DNA from: Candidatus Altimarinota bacterium
GTDB lineage: Bacteria; Patescibacteriota; Gracilibacteria; UBA1369; 2-02-FULL-48-14
Reading direction: 5' to 3'
DNA length: 64,000 nucleotides
NCBI GenBank assembly: GCA_015485665.1
Contig: WFTC01000001.1
Coordinates: 28,576 to 92,575, forward strand
Shown here: piece after piece, positions 36,208 to 44,761 of the stretch
Layout of the letters: the number at the start of each line of letters is the position of its first letter
Numbering within the stretch: the stretch's first letter is position 1
Translations under genes and position numbers: made by a program
Notes under the pieces: model-generated
What the model saw: only the letters and a program-made list of their open reading frames with translations
Databases searched by the model: none
Told to the model about the DNA's origin: nothing

Positions 36208-36438
36208 ATGAAAACTATTTTCCAATTTTTAATTCGTATTTATCAGAAGACGATTTCACCTGATCATTCTTGGGTTAGCTATAAATTTCCGGGTGGCTAT
36301 TGTCCTTTTAGACCAACTTGTTCTCAATATGCTCATGATGCAATTGGCAAATATGGGGTTATAAAAGGGTGTGTTAAAGCTGCATGGCGTATTATAAGAT
36401 GCCATCCTTGGACTAAAGGAGGTCTTGATTTACCGTAA
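36208..36438 (+). CDS. yidD: Membrane protein insertion efficiency factor YidD
   Basis: Small membrane-associated factor that helps YidC insert inner-membrane proteins. It has 76 residues with the family signature: RIYQKTISPD, then GYCPFRPTCSQYAHDAIGKY and AAWRIIRCHPWTKGGLDLP, with the three conserved cysteines. The ATG at 36208 gives the normal N-terminus; the GTG at 36181 in the track overlaps the end of the upstream peptidase gene. Confidence 0.93.
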   Translation: MKTIFQFLIRIYQKTISPDHSWVSYKFPGGYCPFRPTCSQYAHDAIGKYGVIKGCVKAAWRIIRCHPWTKGGLDLP

Positions 36439-36453
36439 AATCATGTCTAAAAT
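36425..36453 (+). promoter_or_regulatory. Predicted promoter of purH
   Basis: TTGATT (36425-36430), 17 bp, TAAAAT (36448-36453), overlapping the end of yidD. The start point would be about 19 nt before the purH ATG. Confidence 0.5.
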
Positions 36454-36478
36454 CCGCCTCGGACTCTAATCTGGCATT

Positions 36479-38050
36479 ATGAAATCTCAAATTGAAGACC
36501 TGCAGCCCGTTCGGCGAGCACTTTTAAGCGTTTCTGATAAAAGCAAAATCATTCCTCTTGCCAGAAAGTTGCATGAACATGGTGCCGAATTATTATCTAC
36601 AGGAGGTACTGCACGAGTTTTGCAAGAAGCCGGTTTGCCTGTTACGGAAGTATCTCAATACACGGGTTTTCCGGAAATGATGGGAGGTCGTGTTAAGACT
36701 TTACACCCTTTCATACATGGTGGCTTATTGATGCGACGTGGAGAAGATGATGAACTTGCTAATGCAAAGGGCATTAAAGCAATAGATATGGTGGTTATAA
36801 ATCTTTATCCTTTCAAGGAAACAATTGCAAAAGACGGGGTGAGTGAAGAGGAAGCGATAGAACAAATTGATATTGGCGGTCCCAGCATGCTTCGCAGTGC
36901 GGCTAAGAATTTCAAGTGGGTTACGGCGCTCACATCAATTAGTGATTATGAATTGGTGATGAAAGATTTGGATGAATTTAAGGCTGTAACTTTTAAGACT
37001 CGCCGTAAATTAGCAATTGCAGCTTTTGAGAAGACTGGAAAATATGATAAAGCCATTGCAAATTACCTTAGTTATCATGGAGAAGCGCCAGAACTTTTGG
37101 ATCTTAATTATGAGAAGGTAATGACTTTACGTTATGGAGAAAATCCACATCAAAAGGCAGCTTTCTTCAGAGATCCAGCAGATAATTTTCCAAATGTAAG
37201 CAATGCAAAAGTTCTGCAAGGAAAACAGTTATCTTATAATAACATTATAGACATAAATGGGGCTCTTGAGCTTGTGAAAGATTTTACATTGCCAGGTGCA
37301 TCTGTAATTAAGCACACCAATCCTTGCGGCGCTGCCACGGCATCCTGCATTGATGATGCTTTCAAGCTTGCATATGCAGTTGATCCTCTTTCAGCTTTTG
37401 GCTGTATTATTGCTTTAAATAGAGAGTGTACGGAAAACATAGCAAGATACATTATTGAAAATAAACTTTTTGTGGAAATTGTTGTTGCTACAAGTTTTCA
37501 TCCTGCAGCTTTGGAACTTTTTTCTAAAAAGAAAAATCTTAGACTGATTGAGACGGGAGAGTTAAGAAAAAATCCGAATTTACGTGATATTAAATCTGTA
37601 GCTGGAGGCATACTTGTTCAGACAGCAGATCAGTATGTTGTCAGTCAAGAAGATATAAAAGTTGTCACGAAAATTCAGCCAGATGATGAACAGATGGAAG
37701 CCCTGCTCTTTGCTCGTATATTGGTCAAACATGTTAAATCAAATGCGGTTGTTTTTGCTAAACAGCATGACAAAGGTGGTTGTGTGGTAACCGGAATAGG
37801 TGCCGGTCAAATGTCCAGAGTGGACAGTGTGATAATAGCTCGTCGTAAAGGAGGAGACTCTGTAAAAGGTTCTGTTTTAGCTTCAGATGCTTTCTTCCCT
37901 TTCCCTGATGCTGTAGAAGAAGCAAATAGTGCAGGTGTGAGTGCAATTATTCAGCCAGGTGGATCCATTAGAGATGAAGCTGTAATTGCCAAAGCAGATG
38001 AATTGGGTATAGCAATGGTATTTACCGGAATAAGAAGTTTTAAACATTGA
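36479..38050 (+). CDS. purH: Bifunctional AICAR transformylase / IMP cyclohydrolase
   Basis: Performs the last two steps of IMP synthesis: formyl transfer from 10-formyl-THF to AICAR, and ring closure. The 523-residue protein has normal bacterial length. The N-terminal cyclohydrolase domain has ALLSVSDKSKIIPLARKL, LLSTGGTARVL, GGRVKTLHPFIHGG and DIGGPSMLRSAAKN. The transformylase domain has LRYGENPHQKAAF, IKHTNPCGAA (catalytic Lys-His) and DAFFPFPDAVEEA. Both halves look intact. Two PurP homologues, which can do the transformylase step without folate, are encoded 0.8 kb downstream. Confidence 0.96.
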   Translation: MKSQIEDLQPVRRALLSVSDKSKIIPLARKLHEHGAELLSTGGTARVLQEAGLPVTEVSQYTGFPEMMGGRVKTLHPFIHGGLLMRRGEDDELANAKGIKAIDMVVINLYPFKETIAKDGVSEEEAIEQIDIGGPSMLRSAAKNFKWVTALTSISDYELVMKDLDEFKAVTFKTRRKLAIAAFEKTGKYDKAIANYLSYHGEAPELLDLNYEKVMTLRYGENPHQKAAFFRDPADNFPNVSNAKVLQGKQLSYNNIIDINGALELVKDFTLPGASVIKHTNPCGAATASCIDDAFKLAYAVDPLSAFGCIIALNRECTENIARYIIENKLFVEIVVATSFHPAALELFSKKKNLRLIETGELRKNPNLRDIKSVAGGILVQTADQYVVSQEDIKVVTKIQPDDEQMEALLFARILVKHVKSNAVVFAKQHDKGGCVVTGIGAGQMSRVDSVIIARRKGGDSVKGSVLASDAFFPFPDAVEEANSAGVSAIIQPGGSIRDEAVIAKADELGIAMVFTGIRSFKH

Positions 38051-38065
38051 TTAAAAACATATTTA

Positions 38066-38806
38066 ATGTCATTGGCTGAAGCTGTCATTTTGGGGATTAT
38101 TCAGGGGATAACTGAATTTTTACCAATTTCTTCATCAGGTCATTTGATTTTAGTGGAAAGTATACTTAAACTTGAAGTGTCAAGCTTGAAAAGCTTTGAT
38201 GTGACTGTGCATGTTGGCACCTTATTGGCAATTCTTATTTATTTTAGAAAAGACCTTTTAGATGCAAGACGCTTTCCATGGTTAATTTTGGGAAGCATAC
38301 CGGCTGTTTTAGTTGGATTCTTTTTGGAAGACTTTATTGATTCCATATTTAGAAGTGCTTTTGCAGTTAGCATAATGATGCTTATTACAGGATTTTTATT
38401 TTTCATTTCAGAGTCACTTTCTTTTAAAGCTAAAGATTCAAAACTCAATATAAAAAATGTGCTTTTAATAGGTCTTGCTCAAGCATTTGCAATTATTCCG
38501 GGAGTTTCAAGAAGCGGATCAACTATTTTTGCCGGAACGCTGCTTGGAATGAAGCGTGAAGAGGCTGCCAGATTTTCTTTTCTGCTCGGATCAATAGCAA
38601 TTGCAGGTGCAGGTTTGCTCACAGCTTTAGATATTGAAAGTGCGCCTATAAATTTGGAAATTTTATTCACAGGCTTCTTAAGTTCTTTCCTTGCAGGATT
38701 TTTTGCAGTGAAATGGCTTATGACTTACTTAAAACAACATTCACTTAGAATTTTCGGTATGTATTTAATGTTTATAGCCCTGTTAACTCTACTTGTATTG
38801 AAATAA
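38066..38806 (+). CDS. uppP: Undecaprenyl-diphosphatase
   Basis: Recycles the undecaprenyl carrier lipid used for peptidoglycan and polysaccharide export. The 246-residue protein has about eight membrane spans and the two family motifs: GIIQGITEFLPISSSGHLIL at the N-terminus and PGVSRSGSTIFAGTLLGM in the middle. The start ATG at 38066 is 15 bp after the purH stop, so the two may share a transcript, although their functions are unrelated. Confidence 0.95.
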   Translation: MSLAEAVILGIIQGITEFLPISSSGHLILVESILKLEVSSLKSFDVTVHVGTLLAILIYFRKDLLDARRFPWLILGSIPAVLVGFFLEDFIDSIFRSAFAVSIMMLITGFLFFISESLSFKAKDSKLNIKNVLLIGLAQAFAIIPGVSRSGSTIFAGTLLGMKREEAARFSFLLGSIAIAGAGLLTALDIESAPINLEILFTGFLSSFLAGFFAVKWLMTYLKQHSLRIFGMYLMFIALLTLLVLK

Positions 38807-38826
38807 AATGCTAAACTTGATAGAAT
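38798..38826 (+). promoter_or_regulatory. Predicted promoter of the purP pair
   Basis: TTGAAA (38798-38803), exactly 17 bp, TAGAAT (38821-38826). The start point near 38833 leaves a leader of about 9 nt. It overlaps the uppP stop codon. Confidence 0.6.
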
Positions 38827-38841
38827 CTTGGAAAATTCAAT

Positions 38842-39867
38842 ATGAACGATATTTCAAAATACGCAATTGCAACCTTGGGGAGTCATACCGCTCTTCAGAT
38901 TCTAAAGGGAGCTCAAGATGAAGGTTTGAAAAGCATAGTAATTTGCTCGCAAAAATCACGTCGTGTTTATGAAAGTTACGGTGTTGCTGATGAGATTATA
39001 GAGATTTCCGACTACCAAGATTATTTTCGTATTGAGGAGCGTTTGATAGAGCAGCAGGCTGTTGTGATTCCCCACGGGTCTTTTGTAAGTTATGTTGGGG
39101 CTGATCGTATTACTGCGGAAATGAAAGCCATGTATTTCGGATCCAAAGGCATTTTAAGATGGGAATCTAACAGAGAAATTGAGCGAGAATGGTTAAAGAA
39201 AGCCGGAGTTAATGTACCAAAAGTTTTTAGAGATTCTTCTGAAATAGATAGACCTGTTATTATTAAATTTCATGGTGCAGGTGGAGGTTTTGGTTATTTC
39301 ATTGCTCATACTCCGGAGGAATTTCATGAAAAAATTAAAGAGTTTCCAAATCAAGATGATTATGTAATTCAAGAATATGTAGTTGGAGTGCCGATGTATG
39401 TGCATTATTTCTATTCTCCTCTTAGTGGTGAATTGGAAATAATGAGTTTTGATAAGAGATATGAATCTAATGCTGATTCCATAGGACGAATTGCAGCTCG
39501 CGATCAGCTTGATGCGGACCTTCACACCAGCTATACGATTACAGGAAATATTCCTGTGGTTGTCAGGGAATCTTTATTGCCAATGTTTTTCCATATAGGT
39601 GAGCAGGTTATAGAAGCTTCAAAATCACTTGAAGGAGTTCCAAAAGGTCTTTATGGTCCATTTTGTCTAGAAGGAATAATAGATCCACAGCTTAATTTCC
39701 GTGTTTTTGAGATATCTGCGCGTATAGTTGCAGGTACAAATCCTTATACTCATGGATCCCCTTATTCTTGGCTTCGTTACAATATACCTATGTCAACCGG
39801 AAGAAGAATTGCTCGTGAGATAAGGCAGGGGATTGAAGAAGGTCGTTTGGAAGATTTACTTGGATAA
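38842..39867 (+). CDS. purP: PurP-like ATP-grasp ligase (FAICAR synthetase family), copy 1
   Basis: PurP of archaea makes FAICAR from AICAR, formate and ATP, replacing the folate-dependent half of PurH. The 341-residue protein has the PurP N-terminal domain (IATLGSHTALQILKGAQDEG), the segment VVIPHGSFVSYVGADRI, the ATP-grasp core (VIIKFHGAGGGFGYFIA, EEYVIQEYVVGVPMYVHYFY) and the C-terminal FEISARIVAGTNPYTHGSPYSWL. It lies 10 bp before a diverged second copy. The archaeal-type enzyme next to purH points to transfer or a retained alternative route; activity is inferred from motifs. Confidence 0.82.
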   Translation: MNDISKYAIATLGSHTALQILKGAQDEGLKSIVICSQKSRRVYESYGVADEIIEISDYQDYFRIEERLIEQQAVVIPHGSFVSYVGADRITAEMKAMYFGSKGILRWESNREIEREWLKKAGVNVPKVFRDSSEIDRPVIIKFHGAGGGFGYFIAHTPEEFHEKIKEFPNQDDYVIQEYVVGVPMYVHYFYSPLSGELEIMSFDKRYESNADSIGRIAARDQLDADLHTSYTITGNIPVVVRESLLPMFFHIGEQVIEASKSLEGVPKGLYGPFCLEGIIDPQLNFRVFEISARIVAGTNPYTHGSPYSWLRYNIPMSTGRRIAREIRQGIEEGRLEDLLG

Positions 39868-39877
39868 CAAATTCAAA

Positions 39878-41035
39878 ATGGACATTTCAAACATTCTTGC
39901 CGGATACGATAGAGAAAATCTAACAATCGCAGTACTTGGAGGGCACAGCGCTTTGGATATATGTGAAGGAGCCAAAAGAATGGGCTTTCGCACTTTGGCT
40001 GTATGCCAAAAAGGTAGAGAGCTTACTTATTTGAAATATTTTCGTACCAGAGGTGAAAAAGGTTGTATTGATGAAGTTATGCTTTTGGATAAATTTTCAG
40101 ATGTATTGCGGGAAGAGAATCAAAAAAAGCTAAGAGAAATGAATGCAATTTTTATTCATAATAGGTATTTTTGGGTTTATTTTGATGACTTTAAGGAAGT
40201 TGAGGAGAATTTTAAAGTACCTATTTTCGGAACAAGAAAGATGCTCCGTTTGGAGGAGAGAGATGTTCCGGGAAATCAATATGAATTGCTTGCAAAAGCC
40301 GGCATAAGAACACCAAAAATTATTCGTTCCGGCGGAAGTGACATCAGTGATGAAATTTTAAAAGATAGTTTGGATAAGCATTTTTTAACCAATCAAGGCC
40401 TACCTCTTCTTGTTAAGGCTGCGGAAGAAGAGCGTTCTTATGAACGTGATTTTTTTCTTATAACTTCCTCTGAAGATTATTTCAAAGAGAGGGAAAAACG
40501 TAATCCTGAATTTGTCAATAATGCGACCATTGAAGAATATGTAATAGGACCTCAAATAAATTTTAATTATTTTTATTCCGTTTTGAATGATGAATTGGAA
40601 ATTATGGGTACAGACACTAGAAGGCAAAGCAATTTGGATGGATTTTTGAGATTGAGCGCAGTGGAGCAAATGCAGCTTTTAAATAAAGGTTTTCAACCTT
40701 CAATGGTGGAAAATGGACACATTGCTTGCACCACAAAAGAATCCATAATTGAAAAAATGTTTCTCTTGGGAGAGAAGTTTCTTGCAATCAGCAAGAAAGA
40801 ATGCAAGCCGGGCATAATAGGTCCTTTCGCATTACAGGGTGCCTATGTTTCGGAGCAGGGCAAAGAAGAAATGGTAGTTTTTGATGTTTCAATGCGCATT
40901 CCGGGCTCCCCCGGGACACGCTTCACTCCACACACAACTTATCTTTGGAGAAGACCAATGAGCTATGGTGAACGCATTGCATTGGAGATTCAAGAAGCGA
41001 TTGATTCTGCTAGACTAGCAGAAGTGCTGACTTAA
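39878..41035 (+). CDS. PurP-like ATP-grasp ligase, diverged copy 2
   Basis: About 385 residues and a paralogue of the gene just upstream: AVLGGHSALDICEGAKRMGF, AIFIHNRYFWVYFDDF, LLVKAAEEERSYERDFFLIT, TIEEYVIGPQINFNYFYSVL and the C-terminal FDVSMRIPGSPGTRFTPHTT. It is longer, and the glycine-rich phosphate loop of copy 1 (HGAGGGFGYF) is replaced by AEEERSYERDFF, so ATP use or substrate may have changed. The ATG at 39878 gives an N-terminus like copy 1; the track start at 39833 overlaps copy 1. PurP paralogues of unknown function also occur in archaea. Confidence 0.78.
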   Translation: MDISNILAGYDRENLTIAVLGGHSALDICEGAKRMGFRTLAVCQKGRELTYLKYFRTRGEKGCIDEVMLLDKFSDVLREENQKKLREMNAIFIHNRYFWVYFDDFKEVEENFKVPIFGTRKMLRLEERDVPGNQYELLAKAGIRTPKIIRSGGSDISDEILKDSLDKHFLTNQGLPLLVKAAEEERSYERDFFLITSSEDYFKEREKRNPEFVNNATIEEYVIGPQINFNYFYSVLNDELEIMGTDTRRQSNLDGFLRLSAVEQMQLLNKGFQPSMVENGHIACTTKESIIEKMFLLGEKFLAISKKECKPGIIGPFALQGAYVSEQGKEEMVVFDVSMRIPGSPGTRFTPHTTYLWRRPMSYGERIALEIQEAIDSARLAEVLT

Positions 41036-41062
41036 ATTCAATTCTTATATTATTAATAAAAT

Positions 41063-42346
41063 ATGAAAGCATTATTGCTTGCTGCGGGGCGCAGTAAAAG
41101 AGCCAAACCCATTGAGGATAAGAATTTTCTTAAATTTTGCGGAAAAACTTTATTGGAGTTTCAATTGGAATCTTTGCACGAAGCAGGTTTTAATGATGTT
41201 TTAATAGCGGCAGGTGTTCACAACCTTAAAAAGGTGGAGCAAATAGCAAAAACATACGGAGCTCTTGTTATTCGGCAGGATGACCTTGATGAAGGCATGG
41301 CGGGAGCTATTTTAGCAGCAGCGCCATATTTGGATGATGCTCTTATGATAGTCTCAGGCAATGATATTGTAGATGTTTTAGCTTATTCAGATATGCTCAA
41401 AGCTCGTAAATCAGGTGCTGATGCCTATATTTTGGCTCGTCAAATGGATACATATTTCCCTGGAGGTTATTTAAAAGTGGAAGAGGGTCGCATTGTTGAT
41501 ATTATTGAAAAGCCGGGTGAAGGCAATGAACCTTCAAATTTAGTGAATATAGTTCTGCATTTTTTTATGAAGCCATCTAGCTTAATAAGTGCAATTCAAT
41601 CCATCAGTACAGATAAAGACGACCGTTATGAACAGGCATTGGCAAGTCTTATGAAAAAACAAGTCTTTGAAGCTGTTATTTATGAAAAATTCTGGCAGCC
41701 TGTAAAATTTCCTTGGCATGTTTTGGATTTAATGCCTTTTTTCTTAGATAAAATGCAAGCTTTCATACATCCATCAGCTGAGATTGCATCCACAGCTATA
41801 TTAAAAGGGAAAATTTACATTGAAGAAGGTGTAAAAATCTTTGATCATGCCATCATTCAAGGTCCTGTTTATGTTGGAAAAAATACGGTTATCGCCAATC
41901 AGAGCTTGCTTCGTCAATCAATTTTGGGTGAAAATTGTGTGCTTGGATTTGGAACGGAAATTGCAAGATCTTTTATTGGTGATGATGTATGGTTTCACAG
42001 TAATTATATTGGTGATACCGTCATGGGTAACAATAACAGCTTTGGAGCGGGTGCAATTTGCGCCAATCTCAGACTGGATGAAAAAGAGATATTAAGTTCA
42101 AAGCGCAACAAGCTTGGACCAATATTGGGTGATAATATACGTGTAGGTGTCAATGCAAGTTTAATGCCGGGAATAAAAATAGGCTCCAATACAATGATTG
42201 CTTCAGGCACTCTGATTGATATAGATATACCAGCCGGAAAATTTGTCAGTTTAAACAATAATTTGAACATACGAAATAACCGAGTCAGCATGGAAGATAC
42301 AGCTCGTTCAACTTTTAGGGCTGCTCAAACTCCACATCTCCATTGA
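41063..42346 (+). CDS. Sugar-1-phosphate nucleotidylyltransferase with left-handed beta-helix domain
   Basis: A 427-residue GlmU-like protein. The N-terminal nucleotidyltransferase domain has LLLAAGRSKRAKPIEDKNFL (nucleotide-binding loop), DEGMAGAILAAAPYL, VSGNDIVDV and GGYLKVEEGRIVDIIEKP. From about residue 240 a hexapeptide-repeat beta-helix follows (HPSAEIASTAILKGKIYIEE and similar). The usual LxxGxGTRMxP is LLLAAGRSKRAKP. It resembles bifunctional sugar nucleotidyltransferases of archaea and CPR. The exact sugar and whether the acyltransferase half is active are unknown. Its 3' end overlaps the convergent ferredoxin gene by 32 bp. Confidence 0.82.
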   Translation: MKALLLAAGRSKRAKPIEDKNFLKFCGKTLLEFQLESLHEAGFNDVLIAAGVHNLKKVEQIAKTYGALVIRQDDLDEGMAGAILAAAPYLDDALMIVSGNDIVDVLAYSDMLKARKSGADAYILARQMDTYFPGGYLKVEEGRIVDIIEKPGEGNEPSNLVNIVLHFFMKPSSLISAIQSISTDKDDRYEQALASLMKKQVFEAVIYEKFWQPVKFPWHVLDLMPFFLDKMQAFIHPSAEIASTAILKGKIYIEEGVKIFDHAIIQGPVYVGKNTVIANQSLLRQSILGENCVLGFGTEIARSFIGDDVWFHSNYIGDTVMGNNNSFGAGAICANLRLDEKEILSSKRNKLGPILGDNIRVGVNASLMPGIKIGSNTMIASGTLIDIDIPAGKFVSLNNNLNIRNNRVSMEDTARSTFRAAQTPHLH

Positions 42347-42596
42347 TTTGGCACTGACAAGCAAGTCTACTGTTTTCATCAGCAAAAGGATGTGATTCAA
42401 GAGTGAATTCTTCAACTTCTGTAACAGGAGTAAGCTTGTCTTGCCCCGACTTTATTTGAACAAGACATGTTCCGCACATTCCACTGGCGCAACCAAAGGG
42501 AATACCAAGTCCGTTCGTATCAGATACATCTTGGAATTTATCTCCTTCATTGCATTGAGCGCTTTGACCGGTAGTTATATTTTTTACAGTTGGCAT
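42315..42596 (-). CDS. [2Fe-2S] ferredoxin
   Basis: A 93-residue plant/adrenodoxin-type ferredoxin. The cluster ligands are in GCASGMCGTC (C-x4-C-x2-C) plus a distal cysteine in LACQCQ. It carries single electrons; a specific partner is not evident, but the next gene upstream on the same strand after 18 bp is the iron-sulfur L-serine dehydratase. It is convergent with and overlaps the nucleotidyltransferase gene. Confidence 0.88.
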   Translation of the reverse strand: MPTVKNITTGQSAQCNEGDKFQDVSDTNGLGIPFGCASGMCGTCLVQIKSGQDKLTPVTEVEEFTLESHPFADENSRLACQCQINGDVEFEQP

Positions 42597-42614
42597 ATAA
42601 TAAGGTTAAGTGTT

Positions 42615-43541
42615 CTACTTTGTACATGGATTTTCACCGATTTTCAAGAGTCCCATTCTTTTTGCAACTTTTTGTCCTGTTGGAGTGGTGGCCAAACCGC
42701 CAAGTGCAGTTTCTTTGATTCTTGGGCTCATCATATCTCCAACTTCTCGCATAGCACGCACAACCTCATCAAAAGGCACAAAACTTTTAATTCCCATAAA
42801 AGCCATATCTGAAGCAGACATGCTGAAAACAGCAGCTATACCGTTTCTTTTAATGCAAGGCACTTCCACAAGACCTCCAATCGGATCGCAGGCAAGACCT
42901 ATCATGTTTTTCAATGCAAGTGCTGCAGCTTGCAATGTTGTTTCAGGTGAAGCTCCACGTACTTCGGTCAGTGCCGCAGCAGCCATTGCACTTGCGGAGC
43001 CAACTTCAGCTTGACAGCCACCAGCTGCACCTGAAAGCGTGGCGGTATTTGCAATAATCACGCCTATTGCGGAAGCTGTAAGCATCATGTTAATCAATTC
43101 CTTTTTTGAAAGAGAAAATTTGTATTTTGCTCCATACATAACCCCAGGAAGTACGCCGGCGGCACCGGCTGTTGGGAATGCTAAAATCACTCCCATGCGT
43201 GCATTATTTTCACCTGTTGCAATGGCACCGAGCATTGCACGAATTGCAGCTTCATTAAGAAGTAGAGAATCAGCATATTTATCAAATTCATTTATATGTT
43301 TCACCAAAAACGCTGTGCTTTCTCCAGCCATTTTACTTGGAGATACTTCAGGTTTTTCAATTGATGCATTGATTCCATTAAAAATTACATCCAATCTCTC
43401 CAAAAGTTTACTCATTATAGGCTCTCTCTTTTTTGAAGAAATTTGCATTTCATAACGGAGCATAATCTCCCAAATTGGAGAATCATGTTCTTTGCAAAGT
43501 TTTAGAAGTTCTTCACTGTTTCTAAATATAAAAGAGTTCAT
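42615..43541 (-). CDS. sdaAA: L-serine dehydratase, alpha subunit (4Fe-4S)
   Basis: Together with the beta subunit it deaminates L-serine to pyruvate and ammonia. The 308-residue protein shows the family glycine-rich segments (GVILAFPTAGAAGVLPGVMY, GAAGGCQAEVGSASAMAAAA) and the cysteines ACDPIGGLVEVPC typical of cluster binding in the iron-sulfur enzymes. Its ATG overlaps the stop of the beta-subunit gene (ATGA), so the two are translationally coupled, as in Firmicutes sdaAB-sdaAA operons. Confidence 0.93.
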   Translation of the reverse strand: MNSFIFRNSEELLKLCKEHDSPIWEIMLRYEMQISSKKREPIMSKLLERLDVIFNGINASIEKPEVSPSKMAGESTAFLVKHINEFDKYADSLLLNEAAIRAMLGAIATGENNARMGVILAFPTAGAAGVLPGVMYGAKYKFSLSKKELINMMLTASAIGVIIANTATLSGAAGGCQAEVGSASAMAAAALTEVRGASPETTLQAAALALKNMIGLACDPIGGLVEVPCIKRNGIAAVFSMSASDMAFMGIKSFVPFDEVVRAMREVGDMMSPRIKETALGGLATTPTGQKVAKRMGLLKIGENPCTK

Positions 43542-44224
43542 CGGCTTATTTTTTTAAGAGCTCGAACAAAAACAATACCTTCTTTAGATTCCAATTCCAT
43601 TATTTCATCAAGAGCAAGTTCTTTTTCAAGGCTCAAAACGCTAAGAACTTTATTATCTCCCGCAAAATAAGAGCTTTGCATATTAACTATGCGAATTCCT
43701 TTTTGACCTAAAAATCCTGTGCTTTTTGCAAGCATTCCAGGTAGGTTTTTATTTTCAATTATTATTGTAAAAAAATTATCCGTACTATTGCCGGTCAGTC
43801 TTATATCAAATCCGTTGATGCGATTTATCTCAATATTACCACCTCCGATAGAGGATGCAATCACGCTCATTTCTCGCTTTTCGTTGCGTAATCTTATTTT
43901 GACTGAATTAGGATGAAAACCGCTTCCCAGATCACCCTTTGTAAATTTATATTTAAGGCCGATTTCATCTGCTATATCAAAGGACTTTTTTATTTTTGGT
44001 TCATTTGGTGGGAATTGCATAATGCCACCAAGAAGTGCTTTGTCTGTGGCATGACCTTTATAAACATCACCGAAAGAGCCATGTAAGAGAAAGTGTACTT
44101 CATCAGGTTTTCCATCAAAAATAGCTCTTGCAAACTGACCTATCTTTGCAGCACCGGCAGTATGCGAGCTGGAAGGACCGACCATTATCGGACCTGCAAT
44201 ATCAAATAGAGAAAATGGACTCAT
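43538..44224 (-). CDS. sdaAB: L-serine dehydratase, beta subunit
   Basis: The 228-residue subunit has the N-terminal signature FDIAGPIMVGPSSSHTAGAA and FLLHGSFGDVYKGHATDKAL, and a C-terminal ACT domain (FFTIIIENKNLPGMLAKSTG) that often senses serine. It is the first gene of the sdaAB-sdaAA-ferredoxin run on the minus strand. Pyruvate made here could pass to PPDK, encoded at the left edge, and onward to the enolase encoded next door. Confidence 0.93.
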   Translation of the reverse strand: MSPFSLFDIAGPIMVGPSSSHTAGAAKIGQFARAIFDGKPDEVHFLLHGSFGDVYKGHATDKALLGGIMQFPPNEPKIKKSFDIADEIGLKYKFTKGDLGSGFHPNSVKIRLRNEKREMSVIASSIGGGNIEINRINGFDIRLTGNSTDNFFTIIIENKNLPGMLAKSTGFLGQKGIRIVNMQSSYFAGDNKVLSVLSLEKELALDEIMELESKEGIVFVRALKKISR

Positions 44225-44381
44225 AATTTTGAACTAGTATCCGAATTGAACACCTTTTTAAAGTTGCATGCAAGTTTACAGTATGACTGTGAGATTTATA
44301 TTCACTACTTGCTGTATGAGAATGTCATTTTACTATAATAGTATAAGAGCACCTTTTTATGAGTTTGTCTAATTAATAAAC

Positions 44382-44409
44382 TTGCAAATTCTGCATAGGC
44401 AGATATAAT
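44382..44409 (+). promoter_or_regulatory. Promoter of the predicted structured RNA
   Basis: TTGCAA (44382-44387), 16-bp spacer, TATAAT (44404-44409, perfect -10). No coding sequence follows on this strand before the convergent enolase gene ends at 44762. Confidence 0.65.
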
Positions 44410-44412
44410 TAC

Positions 44413-44745
44413 ATGAAACCTTAATAAAGGATTCATAAATAAATTTCTGCTTTGCGATGGCGATGAATGACCCCATTGCCCGCGAGAGTTAATGGCTCTC
44501 AACTCCGTTCTGTGAAGAGAATTTGAGACTTAGGTCTCTCTCGCTTCACAACAAAGAACAGCCTTGGACCGGCCAAAAAGCATTCCAAAGTGAGGCAGAT
44601 GAAAAACAAAAACAAAAGTAGGATGGTCTCTACTTTAAAACCGGCCTTTCCTCCACTAGCGGCTCAGTGACTTAAATCCTCATTGATAGCCAGGAAGAAA
44701 GACCGGTTTCTTTATTAAGTTTAGGCTCACCTAATAAAGTGATTG
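44413..44745 (+). ncRNA. Unassigned structured RNA gene, about 330 nt
   Basis: A gap of more than 500 bp with no credible ORF but many strong complementary segments. Stems seen on the + strand: ATGAA-CCTT/AAGG-TTCAT (44413-44436); GCGATGG/CCATTGC (about 44455-44479); GAGAG/CTCTC (44484-44500); TGTGAAG/CTTCACA (44511-44550) enclosing GAGAC-TTAG-GTCTC; AGTAG/CTACT near 44618-44635; AAACCGGCCTTTCCTCC with GGAAGAAAGACCGGTTT (44638-44709, 17 positions with two mismatches); and CTTTATTA/TAATAAAG (44710-44739) at the 3' end. It follows a good promoter and lies between two genes on the other strand. Size would fit RNase P RNA or tmRNA, but I cannot find their conserved cores in order. Identity unknown. 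Confidence 0.6.
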
Positions 44746-44761
44746 CATAGACTTTCTTATA

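Noticed and set aside
44461-44660. RNase P RNA as identity of the structured RNA
   Set aside because: A GAGGAAAG-like stretch occurs on the minus strand and GATGAATGAC on the plus strand, both reminiscent of RNase P, but they are on opposite strands and the pairing P4 partner is not found. Not enough to call it.
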